From contig NZ_JAGFWR010000001.1 of assembly GCF_017599305.1 (NCBI RefSeq), positions 620,001 through 684,000 of the forward strand: DNA of 64,000 bases, written 5' to 3'. The notes beneath the pieces were generated by a model that was not told the DNA's origin, did not search any database, and was given only the letters and a program-made list of their open reading frames with translations. This document shows positions 43,115-50,483 of this stretch, one piece after another. The stretch is from Micromonospora antibiotica (GTDB lineage: Bacteria > Actinomycetota > Actinomycetes > Mycobacteriales > Micromonosporaceae). Made by a program: the position numbers and the translations under genes. How positions within the stretch are numbered: the stretch's first letter is position 1; every line of letters starts with the position of its first letter.

Positions 43115-44185
43115 ATGATCCCAGCGTCGCCGGACGGTGTGCCGCGGGCCCGCGCAGGATCGTCAGGCACCACCCGGCGTCACCGGCGCGTGTCGATGGC
43201 GGACGTGGCCCGAGCGGCCGGGGTCTCCGCGCAGACGGTATCCCGCGTCTCCACCGGCCATCCCGGGGTTGTCGCGTCCACCCGCCAACAGGTTCTCGCG
43301 GCGATGCAGCAGTTGGGCTACCGGCCCAACAGCGCGGCCCGGGCGCTGAAGAACGGCGAGTTCCGCACCATCGGCGTCATCATCTTCACGCTGTCCACCA
43401 CGGGAAACAGTCGGCTGCTCGAAGCGATCGCCACCCACGCCAGCCGTGCAGGTTACGTGATCACGCTCATGCCCGTGGCGACACCCACCCAGCACGGCGT
43501 GCTGGGCGCGTTCACCCGACTGGGCGAGCTGGCGGTGGACGCTGTCATCGTGGTGATGGAGGTGCATCTGCTCGACGCCGCGATGTTCGTCCTCCCGCCA
43601 GGGGTGCATGTCGTGGTCGTCGACTCCGATGCCGGCGACCGTTACAGCGTGGTGGACACCGATCAGGCCGACGGTGCGCGGCAGGCCGTCCAACACCTGC
43701 TCGACCTCGGCCACCACACCGTCTGGCACGTCGCCGGGCCGCCGGAGTCCTTCGCCGCCGGGCGTCGGGCGACGGCGTGGCGCTGCGTGCTCGAAGGGGC
43801 GGGTCGGCCCGTACCGTCGATGTATCGCGGCGACTGGTCGGCCGAATCCGGCTACCGCGCCGGCCTCCTGCTGGCAGACGAGGCGTCGTGCACCGCGGTC
43901 TTCGCCGGCAACGACCAGATGGCCCTCGGCGTGCTGCGGGCGTTGCACGAGAAGCAACGGATCGTTCCCCGCGACATCAGCGTGATCGGCTTCGACGACA
44001 TCCCGGACAGCGCCTCGTTCATCCCACCGCTGACCACGATCCATCAGGACTTCGCCGAAGTGGGCCGCAGATGCGTCGAGACCGCGCTGCGACAGATCCG
44101 CAACCAGCCCGTCGAGCCCGGTACCAGCCTGGTGCCGAACCGGCTGGTGACACGGGCCAGCACGGCAACACCGCGAACCGCCTGA
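43115..44185 (+). CDS. LacI-family transcriptional regulator
   Basis: A 356-residue regulator: N-terminal HTH (MADVARAAGVSAQTVSRVST, about 28-75) and a periplasmic-binding-protein-like sugar domain (VIGFDDIPDSASFIPPLTTI). ATG 43115 follows AAAGGAG by about 10 nt. An 8+8 bp palindrome (ACAGCCCG-T-CGGGCTGT, 43080-43096) lies just upstream of the ribosome site. Its likely target is the adjacent secreted hydrolase, whose upstream region holds two typical LacI operators; a glycan-derived sugar would be the inducer. Confidence 0.9.
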   Translation: MIPASPDGVPRARAGSSGTTRRHRRVSMADVARAAGVSAQTVSRVSTGHPGVVASTRQQVLAAMQQLGYRPNSAARALKNGEFRTIGVIIFTLSTTGNSRLLEAIATHASRAGYVITLMPVATPTQHGVLGAFTRLGELAVDAVIVVMEVHLLDAAMFVLPPGVHVVVVDSDAGDRYSVVDTDQADGARQAVQHLLDLGHHTVWHVAGPPESFAAGRRATAWRCVLEGAGRPVPSMYRGDWSAESGYRAGLLLADEASCTAVFAGNDQMALGVLRALHEKQRIVPRDISVIGFDDIPDSASFIPPLTTIHQDFAEVGRRCVETALRQIRNQPVEPGTSLVPNRLVTRASTATPRTA

Positions 44186-44234
44186 CCAAACCGGGCCGCT
44201 CCGGCCGGTGCTTCCGCGCCTGGCTCTGAAGTGG

Positions 44235-44711
44235 TCAGGTGCCGAACCAGCCGGGGACGTCGAGGCGGAAGGAGTCCGGCGGGGTGACCGCGCGCAGGTC
44301 GTCCTCCAGGGCGGCCACCCGCTCCGCGCCGAGCCGGGCTACCCACTGCTCGCGTAGCGCGTCGAAGATCGTCGCCGAGCGGCGTAGCCCGTCGACACCC
44401 TTCTCCGTCATCCGGACCAGCTTGCGGCGGGCGTCGGCCGGATCGTCGGCGCGTTCCAGGTAGCCGAGGGCGACCAGCCGGTCGACGGTCTTGCCGGCTG
44501 CCTGCTTCGAAATGCCGAGGCGTTGACCCAGGTCGGACGCGGTGGTGCCGGCGACGCCTACCGCCTGGAGGACGAAGCCGTGCGCCGGCCGCAGCTCGGG
44601 GTGGCCCTGCCGGGCCAACTCGGCGTGCAGGTCGTCGACCAGGCTGCGGAAGCCGGCGAGCAGCAGCAGGGGCAGCACGAAACCGGGCCGCTCGGGGTCA
44701 CCCGTCGACAT
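44235..44711 (-). CDS. MarR-family transcriptional regulator
   Basis: A 158-residue MarR protein (LRPAHGFVLQAVGVAGTTAS, LGQRLGISKQAAGKTVDRLV, LERADDPADARRKLVRMTEK). The winged-helix arm DPADARRK is clear. ATG 44711 is chosen; a TTG at 44720 is possible. It is divergent from the AhpD-like gene with 63 bp between; two direct repeats spaced 21 bp apart lie there, so it likely controls that gene and itself, perhaps in response to oxidants or phenolics. Confidence 0.88.
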   Translation of the reverse strand: MSTGDPERPGFVLPLLLLAGFRSLVDDLHAELARQGHPELRPAHGFVLQAVGVAGTTASDLGQRLGISKQAAGKTVDRLVALGYLERADDPADARRKLVRMTEKGVDGLRRSATIFDALREQWVARLGAERVAALEDDLRAVTPPDSFRLDVPGWFGT

Positions 44712-44712
44712 G

Positions 44713-44743
44713 TTCGACAACCTGGTTTACTGTTTCGACAACC
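44713..44743. promoter_or_regulatory. Two direct repeats, candidate MarR sites
   Basis: TTCGACAACC occurs at 44713-44722 and 44734-44743, exactly 21 bp (two helical turns) apart, between the divergent MarR and AhpD-like genes. Spacing on one DNA face fits cooperative binding of a dimer to each. Confidence 0.5.
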
Positions 44744-44774
44744 ACGTTGACCATCGTACGTGAGGGGTACCGCC

Positions 44775-45335
44775 ATGTCCCGACCGACCTTCACCATCCA
44801 CACCCTCGACACCGCGCCCGACGCCGCCCGCCCGACCATGGCCGGCGTGCAGCGGAAGCTCGGCCACCTGCCCGGCGCGGTCGGCCTGCTGGCCGAATCC
44901 CCCGAACTGCTCAAGGGGTTCCTGACCGCCTCCGCCACCTTCGAGGCCACCGACCTCGCACCGGTCGAGCGGGAGGTGGTGGTGCTGACCGTCGCCACCC
45001 GCAACCGGTGCCACCTCTGCGTGGCGATGCACACCGCCACCCTGCACCGGCTGGGTGCCGCCGCTGACCTGATCGCCGCGCTGCGCGACGGCACCGAACT
45101 GCCCGAACCCCGGCTGGCGGCGCTGCGCCGGTTCACCCGCGCCGTCCTCGATCACGCCGGTGACGTGCCGGACGACGAGCTGACCGCCTTCCTCGACGCC
45201 GGCTACCGGCCCCGGCACGCCCTCGACGTGGTGCTCGGGGTCGGGACGTACACCATCTCGACCCTCGCCAACCGGCTCACCCGCGCCCCACTCGACCCGC
45301 CCCTGACCGCGTACGCCTGGGAGCCGGCGGCCTGA
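44775..45335 (+). CDS. AhpD-like carboxymuconolactone decarboxylase family protein
   Basis: A 186-residue all-helical protein of the CMD/AhpD superfamily. The redox motif CHLCVAMH has Cys79, Cys82 and His86, as in AhpD-type peroxidase-related proteins; PVEREVVVLTVATRNRC is the family core. It probably acts in hydroperoxide reduction or as an alkylhydroperoxidase-like enzyme in the cytosol. ATG 44775 has GAGGGG 7 nt upstream; an upstream GTG at 44760 is less likely. Paired with the divergent MarR gene. Confidence 0.87.
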   Translation: MSRPTFTIHTLDTAPDAARPTMAGVQRKLGHLPGAVGLLAESPELLKGFLTASATFEATDLAPVEREVVVLTVATRNRCHLCVAMHTATLHRLGAAADLIAALRDGTELPEPRLAALRRFTRAVLDHAGDVPDDELTAFLDAGYRPRHALDVVLGVGTYTISTLANRLTRAPLDPPLTAYAWEPAA

Positions 45336-45370
45336 CCGGCCGACTCCATCCGAGAATAGACATCCCCTTT

Positions 45371-45453
45371 CGATGGCACGAAACTAAAGGAAAGCTTTAG
45401 TTTCGTGCCATCGGTCGACCACAAACTAAAGTTTTCCTTTAGTTTGTTACCCT
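45371..45453. promoter_or_regulatory. Two palindromes and leaderless promoter of the abiE operon
   Basis: First palindrome: 19-bp perfect arms (45371-45389 and 45395-45413) with a 5-nt loop. Second: ACAAACTAAAG-TTTTC-CTTTAGTTTGT (45421-45447, 11-bp arms). Both share the half-site AAACTAAAG, giving four copies in 70 bp. TACCCT (45448-45453) ends 6 nt before the GTG at 45460. AbiEi antitoxins are known to bind paired inverted repeats and repress their own operon; the fit is strong, though binding here is inferred. Confidence 0.75.
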
Positions 45454-45459
45454 TGTCGG

Positions 45460-46056
45460 GTGGCACCATCCGGCCAGCGGACGAACCGGCGCGCGCTGTT
45501 CCAGCTCGCTGCTCGTCAACACGGCTACGTCACCGCCGCGCAGGCTCGGGACACTGGATACTCGTATCAGGCGCAGAAATACCACGTTGATCACGGCAAC
45601 TGGGTGCGGGTTGACCGAGGAGTCTTCCGGCTGGTGGATTGGCCGGCGCATCCGGCGGACCATCTCGTCCGTTGGGTGCTGTGGAGCGGAGCGGTGGGCG
45701 TGGTGAGTCATGCCAGCGCGCTCTCCGTACACGACCTTGGTGATCTCGACCCGGCCAGGGTGCATCTGTCGGTTCCCGCGCGGTTCCGACGCTCGGCCCC
45801 GGAGATCGTCCTGCACCGACCGCTTCCCCCCGAAGTGGACATCGAAGATCGAGAAGGGTTCCGGGTGACGACCCCGAGTCGCGCACTTGCCGAGTGCGCA
45901 CAGGCAAGGATCGAGCAACAGTGGCTCGACGGTGCTGTCGCCGAGGCGCTCAGCCGGGGCCTCATCACCCCACGGCGCCTGCGTGCCGCCGCCACGGAAC
46001 TGGGCCCGACGGCAGAGCTGGGTGCGCATACCGCGCTGCTGGCGGCAGGCCGATGA
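45460..46056 (+). CDS. abiEi: AbiEi-type antitoxin (type IV toxin-antitoxin)
   Basis: A 198-residue protein: N-terminal winged helix (ALFQLAARQHGYVTAAQARD, TGYSYQAQKYHVDHGNWVRV, RGVFRLVDWP) and a C-terminal AbiEi antitoxin domain (VVSHASALSVHDLGDLDPAR, TTPSRALAECAQARIEQQWL). In type IV AbiE systems it represses the operon and counters the nucleotidyltransferase toxin without binding it directly. GTG 45460 looks leaderless. ATGA overlap with the toxin gene. Moderately lower GC than the core genes. Confidence 0.87.
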   Translation: MAPSGQRTNRRALFQLAARQHGYVTAAQARDTGYSYQAQKYHVDHGNWVRVDRGVFRLVDWPAHPADHLVRWVLWSGAVGVVSHASALSVHDLGDLDPARVHLSVPARFRRSAPEIVLHRPLPPEVDIEDREGFRVTTPSRALAECAQARIEQQWLDGAVAEALSRGLITPRRLRAAATELGPTAELGAHTALLAAGR

Positions 46057-46946
46057 ACAGGAGATACTCGACGCCTTCCGCGCTCCGCGCTGCCCTCGAC
46101 AACCGCGTCCTCGAACGTGCGCGACTGCTCGGCAGAGACCCCAACTGGCTCCGTCGCCGCCTTGCCTTCACCCGGCTCCTGGTGCGACTCGTCCATCAGA
46201 ACACCGATGCCTGGGTGCTCAAGGGCGGTATGGCGGTCGAGCTGAGGCGGCCCGGGCTCGCACGATCGACCCGCGACGTCGACCTGGTGATAAGGCCGGG
46301 TCTGGTAGCAGATCCGGGCGACGGAACGGAACTCCACGAGGCGCTGGTCGAGGCACTGCTCACCGACCCCGATGGTGACGGGTTCAGCTACTCGGCCACC
46401 GCGCCGACTCGGCTACGCGACGACGCGTACGGCCGTCCGGCCTGGCGCTTCTCGGTCGAGAGTCGTCTTGCCGGCCAACTCTTCGCCAAACTCAAGCTGG
46501 ACGTGGTGGCGCGACCCGAGGAACTGGGCGGCGTCGAGCTGCGCGAACTGCCTGACGACCTGGCATTCGCCGCCATCCCCACCCGGGCGATCTGGGTAGC
46601 TGACCTGCGGCAGCAGTACGCCGAGAAGCTGCACGCCCTGACGCGGCTCTACGAGACCGGGCTGTCCACCCGGGTCAGGGACCTGGTCGACCTCGTCCTG
46701 CTGGTGGAGGACGGTGTGCCGGCTGATGAAACGCTGGTCAGGCGGGTGCACCACGTCTTCTCCATCCGAGGTACCCACACCGTGCCGGATGATCTCCCCG
46801 AACCACCGCCATCGTGGAACGTCAGGTACGAAGTCCTGGCAGCGGAGATCGGTCTCGTGGTGGCGTCTGCGATTGAGGCGCACAAGATTGTCTCCGGGCA
46901 CTGGTCGCAGGCTCGTGCCACAGGGAGCAGTGACACACCCGAATGA
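46053..46946 (+). CDS. abiEii: AbiEii-type nucleotidyltransferase toxin
   Basis: A 297-residue DUF1814/AbiEii nucleotidyltransferase. LKGGMAVELRRPGLARSTRD contains the polymerase-beta-like motif: Gly-Gly (58-59), then RSTRDVDL with Asp75 and Asp77 as metal ligands. KLKLDVVARPEEL and ADLRQQYAEKLHALTRLYET are later conserved parts. Such toxins modify tRNA or use GTP to stop growth during phage infection. Translationally coupled to the antitoxin. All motifs seem intact, so the system should be functional. Confidence 0.88.
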   Translation: MNRRYSTPSALRAALDNRVLERARLLGRDPNWLRRRLAFTRLLVRLVHQNTDAWVLKGGMAVELRRPGLARSTRDVDLVIRPGLVADPGDGTELHEALVEALLTDPDGDGFSYSATAPTRLRDDAYGRPAWRFSVESRLAGQLFAKLKLDVVARPEELGGVELRELPDDLAFAAIPTRAIWVADLRQQYAEKLHALTRLYETGLSTRVRDLVDLVLLVEDGVPADETLVRRVHHVFSIRGTHTVPDDLPEPPPSWNVRYEVLAAEIGLVVASAIEAHKIVSGHWSQARATGSSDTPE

Positions 46947-47018
46947 ACGGGAACACCCATGTTGGTCTGACCGAACTGAATCTCTAGTTCGCGCTGCTGG
47001 CCGACCAGAAACTGAAGC

Positions 47019-47288
47019 TCACCGACAGGCGCGGGCGGTCCAGCCGAGGAAGCGCTCGTACAGTGCTCCGGGTTTCGGGGTGTCGTCGGGGTGGAGCCGG
47101 TACAGGTCCTCGACGGCGGTGTACAGCATCCCGGCCAGGTAGATCGACAGGGCGACCCGGCTGTTCCGGTAGTCGGCCGTAAGGGTCAGCCGGGCGTTGG
47201 CGCAGGGCCACGGACCGCCGCAGGCCCGGCAGAGCCACAGCGGCCGGAGTGGGACGTGGAGCCGGGAGCGCTGAGCAGGGCTGGTCAT
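47019..47288 (-). CDS. Small cysteine-containing hypothetical protein
   Basis: An 89-residue protein with a possible metal site, LWLCRACGGPWPCANARLTL (three cysteines), followed by SRVALSIYLAGMLYTAVEDL and LGWTARACR. This short family is repeatedly found next to XRE/DUF397 pairs in Micromonosporaceae and other actinomycetes; here it is divergent from such a pair. Function unknown; a flavin- or zinc-binding role is only a guess. Confidence 0.7.
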   Translation of the reverse strand: MTSPAQRSRLHVPLRPLWLCRACGGPWPCANARLTLTADYRNSRVALSIYLAGMLYTAVEDLYRLHPDDTPKPGALYERFLGWTARACR

Positions 47289-47561
47289 CGGGTGCTCCTC
47301 ACCTCGCCTGTGGACCTGGGGTGGGTCGTGGCGTCGCCGACGTGCCGGCGCTCCCGGCGTGCGGGACGTCCGTCGCCGACGTGCCGGACGGCCCCGCCAC
47401 GGTTCCGCCCGTCCTTTCGGTCGGATCCGGGCGGTTCCGGGTGTGCACAGTCTGATCAGGACGGAATACGATCGGAAGGCGATCGGTCACCCTGTGTGTT
47501 CCCCGGCGGTGGCGGTGAGGTCGGTGAGGAACGCGGTCTGCGATGGTGAGGAGACGTGCGG

Positions 47562-48350
47562 ATGGACGAGCGCTTACGGGTGCTGATCGAGGAGCTGCGG
47601 CACATGCGGGCCGCCCGGAAGATGACCCAGGAGGAGTTGGCCAAGGCGGTCAACTACTCGCCGTCCACCGTGGCGATGGTCGAGACCGGGGCGCGCAAGC
47701 CGCCGCCCGACTTCTGGGAGCGGGTCGATGCGGCACTCGACACCGGCGGCGCGTTCGCCCGGATGCTGGCCCGCCTCGGGTCGCCGCAGTGGATGCGGGA
47801 GTGGGAGGCCAACGAGCGGCAGGCCACCGTGCTCCGGTCATTCGAGAATGTGGTGGTGCCGGGGCTGCTCCAGACGGCGGCCTATGCCCGCGCGCTGTTC
47901 CGCAGCGTCGGTCTCTTCGACGAGCAGGAGGTGGAACAGCGGGCCGAGGCGCGGTTGGCCCGGCAGGCGGTGCTGGCCGTTGAACGACCGCCGCAACTCG
48001 TCGCGGTGCTCGACGAGCACGTGTTGCGTCGCCCGGTCGGCGGACCGGTAGTGATGCGTGAGCAACTGCTGCGGCTGGTGAAGGTCGCCACCGAGCACAC
48101 CCGGGTCCGGCTGCACATCGTGCCCGCCTCGGTCGGGGCATATCCAGGTGTCGCCGGGGCCTTCGTGCTGGCTACGCTGCCTACTGGGGAGGATGTCGTC
48201 TATCTGGACGATCAGCTCAAGGGTCAGGTGATCGACCACACCGAGGACGTGCTGGCGGTCCGGTCGGCCTGGGAGTCGATCCAGGGGGAGGCGCTGCCGC
48301 TCCAGCAGTCGATCGATCTGTTGACGGAGGTGGCGAAGTCATGGAGCTGA
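47562..48350 (+). CDS. Scr1-family XRE regulator (DUF5753)
   Basis: A 262-residue protein with an N-terminal HTH_31 (LIEELRHMRAARKMTQEELA, YSPSTVAMVETGARKPPPDF) and a C-terminal DUF5753 domain (ENVVVPGLLQTAAYARALFR, LRLVKVATEHTRVRLHIVPA, VVYLDDQLKGQVIDHTEDVL). Scr1-type proteins form pairs with DUF397 partners that behave like toxin-antitoxin or developmental switches in Streptomyces. ATG 47562 has GAGGAG 8 nt upstream. It overlaps the DUF397 gene by 10 bp. Confidence 0.9.
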   Translation: MDERLRVLIEELRHMRAARKMTQEELAKAVNYSPSTVAMVETGARKPPPDFWERVDAALDTGGAFARMLARLGSPQWMREWEANERQATVLRSFENVVVPGLLQTAAYARALFRSVGLFDEQEVEQRAEARLARQAVLAVERPPQLVAVLDEHVLRRPVGGPVVMREQLLRLVKVATEHTRVRLHIVPASVGAYPGVAGAFVLATLPTGEDVVYLDDQLKGQVIDHTEDVLAVRSAWESIQGEALPLQQSIDLLTEVAKSWS

Positions 48351-48529
48351 CCGGCGCACGGTGGCGCACCAGCACCCGCAGCAGCACCAACGGCGGCAAC
48401 TGCGTCGAGGTGGCCGACAACCTTCCCGGGCTGGTCGCCGTCCGCGACAGCAAGGACCGCGACGGTGGCGTGCTGACCTTCAGCCCGGCCGCCTGGCGGT
48501 CGTTCGTCGCGCTCGCCCGCACCCGCTGA
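48341..48529 (+). CDS. DUF397 protein, Scr1 partner
   Basis: A 62-residue DUF397 protein: WRTSTRSSTNGGNCVEVADN, VAVRDSKDRDGGVLTFSPAA and WRSFVALAR are the family motifs. DUF397 proteins bind and neutralise their HTH/DUF5753 partner (Scr2 with Scr1). It overlaps the regulator gene by 10 bp, as is usual for these pairs. Confidence 0.92.
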   Translation: MELTGARWRTSTRSSTNGGNCVEVADNLPGLVAVRDSKDRDGGVLTFSPAAWRSFVALARTR

Positions 48530-48593
48530 CCCGCCCCGGCGAGGGTCTGCCTCCGTAGAATCCTGTCGTATTACAACGTGTTCCGCTTGCGGG

Positions 48594-48874
48594 GTGCGCG
48601 AGCGCGAGTAAGTCTGGACCGACGAGGGCCTGGACAACGCCAGCCGCAACGGCGTCGGCGTGGACGAGACGACCCAGGCCCTGCATGCCCCGTCGGGCCT
48701 GCGGCACGAACGTGCTCTCGGGGATTTGCTGCTCATCATCATGGGATGGCCGAGAGTGGTCGAGTGATCGCTGCGCTGTGTGACCGCATCGGCGCGACGA
48801 ACACATACAAGATCATCGGGGCCCGTGCACTGCGCGGCACTGACCTCGACGAATGGAGGAGGCGAGTCCTATGA
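48594..48874 (+). pseudogene. Broken BrnT/DUF4258-like toxin
   Basis: The frame from GTG 48594 reads VRERE, a TAA stop (48609-48611), then VWTDEGLDNASRNGVGVDET and LRHERALGDLLLIIMG. At 48745/48746 a base is missing and the matching rest, MAESGRVIAALCDRIG then TYKIIGARALRGTDLDEWRR, continues in another frame to TGA 48872-48874. The joined product of about 92 residues resembles BrnT-like RNase toxins (N-G-V near the start, GD-L-I, and a C-terminal I-I-G-A-R). One nonsense codon plus one frameshift indicate inactivation. The downstream antitoxin gene overlaps its stop (ATGA). Confidence 0.75.
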
Positions 48875-49227
48875 GCGAGCCGGACTTTGACCGGATGACC
48901 AAAGACGAGGTCGTGGCATGGTTCCAGCAGACCGACAGCCTGGCGCCGGTCATCAGGTCCATGACGGCGACGCCGGCCTCCGGCACCGCACCCGAGACGC
49001 CGATGGTGCTGGTCAGCACGCGGTTGCCTGTGGAGTTGGTGAAGCACCTTGACCGCCTTGCCGAGCAGGCCGCAAGCCGTCGCTCCGACGTTATCCGCGA
49101 GGCCTTGACCAGCTACGTCACCGTTCGCAGTGAGCCCGTTAGTCACGACGAAGCCGAACATGCCCTTGATGTGCTGCGTCGTATCGTCACCGCCCGTACC
49201 ACCGAAGGCTGCGCCGACGCGGCATGA
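48871..49227 (+). CDS. Ribbon-helix-helix (CopG-type) antitoxin-like protein
   Basis: A 118-residue protein. The N-terminal part (SEPDFDRMTKDEVVAWFQQT) is a helix of a small domain; the RHH motif is MVLVSTRLPVELVKHLDRLA plus RRSDVIREALTSYV (about 50-92). Such proteins bind DNA as dimers and neutralise BrnT-like toxins. GGAGG is about 11 nt ahead of ATG 48871. Its toxin partner upstream is broken, leaving it as an orphan antitoxin; the frame itself is intact. Confidence 0.8.
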   Translation: MSEPDFDRMTKDEVVAWFQQTDSLAPVIRSMTATPASGTAPETPMVLVSTRLPVELVKHLDRLAEQAASRRSDVIREALTSYVTVRSEPVSHDEAEHALDVLRRIVTARTTEGCADAA

Positions 49228-49288
49228 CCACGGCAGGCCACCTCTGCGCGGCCGACGTCCAGGTCGACCCGGTGGGGCCGGCTCCGGG

Positions 49289-50161
49289 TCAGTCGCGCAG
49301 AAAGGGGAGCAGCAGGGCGGTCAGCTCGGCGGGGCGCTCCTCGAACAGCCAGTGGCCGCAGTCGGCGACCACCCGGCCGTCGACCGTGCGGGCGTAGCGG
49401 CGTACCTGGTCGGCGACCTGACCGCCGAGGCTGGCCGCCGCGCCGACGGCCAGCACCGGCATCGGCAGCGGATTCTCCCGGTACGCCGTGTTGTCCGCCA
49501 CGTCCTGCGCGAAGGCCCGGAAGTAGCCGAAGCTCGCCAGCAGGTGGGCCGGGTCGGTCAGGTGCCGGGCGTACTCCTCGATGTCGGCCGGGCCGATGCT
49601 GCCCTTGTTCACCATGATCGAGTCGGTGAAGCGGTCTACCCAACGCGCCTCCCGGCCGGTGACCAGGTCCTCCGGTAGGCCGTTGGTGACGTTGAAGAAG
49701 CCGAAGTTCCACACCGCCGGCCCGGCCGTGCTCAACGCGGGGAACGCGTAGATGCTCTCGTCCGGGATCGGTGCCTCGGTCAGCACCAACCGGGACACCG
49801 TGTCCGGGTGGGCGGCGGCGTAGGCGTACGCGACCATGGTGCCCAGGTCGTGGCCGACCAGCCGGATGTCGTCGGCCAGGCCCAGGCCGGTCAGCAGCCC
49901 GTGCAGGTCGGCGGCGACTGTCTTCTTGTCGTAGCCGCCGGGTGGGGCGTCGCTGTCGCCGAAACCGCGCAGGTCGGGCGCGATCACCTGGTACGACGTG
50001 GCCAGCTCCGGCAGCAGCGCCCGCCACATCCGCCAGCACTGCGGATAGCCGTGCAGCAGCACCAGGGTCGGCCCCCGGCCGCCCCGGACGTAGTTGATCC
50101 CCACGTCACCGACCTGTGCCCGCTGCTCGGTGAAGCCCGCCGGAACGCGTCCGTCGCCCAT
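49289..50161 (-). CDS. Alpha/beta hydrolase, epoxide hydrolase/dehalogenase-like
   Basis: A 290-residue alpha/beta hydrolase. HGYPQ (37-41) is the oxyanion element, the nucleophile is Asp105 in GHDLGTMVAYA and the histidine is in DCGHWLFEERP. An aspartate nucleophile indicates an epoxide hydrolase or haloalkane/haloacetate dehalogenase rather than an esterase. No signal peptide. It is divergent from ubiD over 322 bp containing repeats. The substrate cannot be predicted. Confidence 0.88.
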   Translation of the reverse strand: MGDGRVPAGFTEQRAQVGDVGINYVRGGRGPTLVLLHGYPQCWRMWRALLPELATSYQVIAPDLRGFGDSDAPPGGYDKKTVAADLHGLLTGLGLADDIRLVGHDLGTMVAYAYAAAHPDTVSRLVLTEAPIPDESIYAFPALSTAGPAVWNFGFFNVTNGLPEDLVTGREARWVDRFTDSIMVNKGSIGPADIEEYARHLTDPAHLLASFGYFRAFAQDVADNTAYRENPLPMPVLAVGAAASLGGQVADQVRRYARTVDGRVVADCGHWLFEERPAELTALLLPFLRD

Positions 50162-50274
50162 GCCCGCTCCCGTCCCGCACCTCGACGGCCCGACCGGCCG
50201 ACCCACCGTCACCCGTCCAACGAGCAGCTGTCGACCGGAGAGACGCACCTGCCCGCACGGAGAGACGTGCGCCG

Positions 50275-50324
50275 AGATCTTGGCAGGAAATGGCCCCTCT
50301 GAGGGCCTCTTCCTTCCACGATCT
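50275..50324. repeat. Imperfect 50-bp hairpin
   Basis: 22-nt arms AGATCTTGGCAGGAAATGGC(CC) and the reverse complement at 50303-50324 match at 18 of 22 positions. Form and sequence suggest a copy of an intergenic repeat family; only a genome search could show that. Confidence 0.5.
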
Positions 50325-50346
50325 CTGAGCGGGGCGGTCGCCGCCC

Positions 50347-50405
50347 GCGAGGGGAGGCGTGCCCGCCCGCGAGGGGAGGCGTGCCCGCCCGTGAGGGGGC
50401 GTGCC
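50347..50405. repeat. Three 22-bp tandem repeats
   Basis: Unit GCGAGGGGAGGCGTGCCCGC(CC) at 50347 and 50369, with a degenerate third copy from 50391. Located upstream of ubiD. Confidence 0.7.
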
Positions 50406-50483
50406 GGTCCGGGTGGGGAGGCGCACACCGCCGGGCCCCACCCGGCGTGGGCGGTGCCGGCGGGGGTGCGGGAGACTGGCCGT

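Larger units (their letters stand above)
50162..50483. other. 322-bp divergent intergenic region with repeats
   Basis: Between the hydrolase and ubiD starts. It contains an imperfect 50-bp hairpin (50275-50324) and three 22-bp tandem units. No reading frame with family features; a weak promoter could not be assigned. Confidence 0.6.

Noticed and set aside
41398-44185. Prophage or integrative element covering the accessory region
   Set aside because: No integrase, tRNA-flanked attachment repeats or phage structural genes were found; only lower GC and accessory gene content support transfer.
45371-45413. tRNA or riboswitch at the long palindrome
   Set aside because: A single uninterrupted stem with a 5-nt loop; no cloverleaf or aptamer elements.
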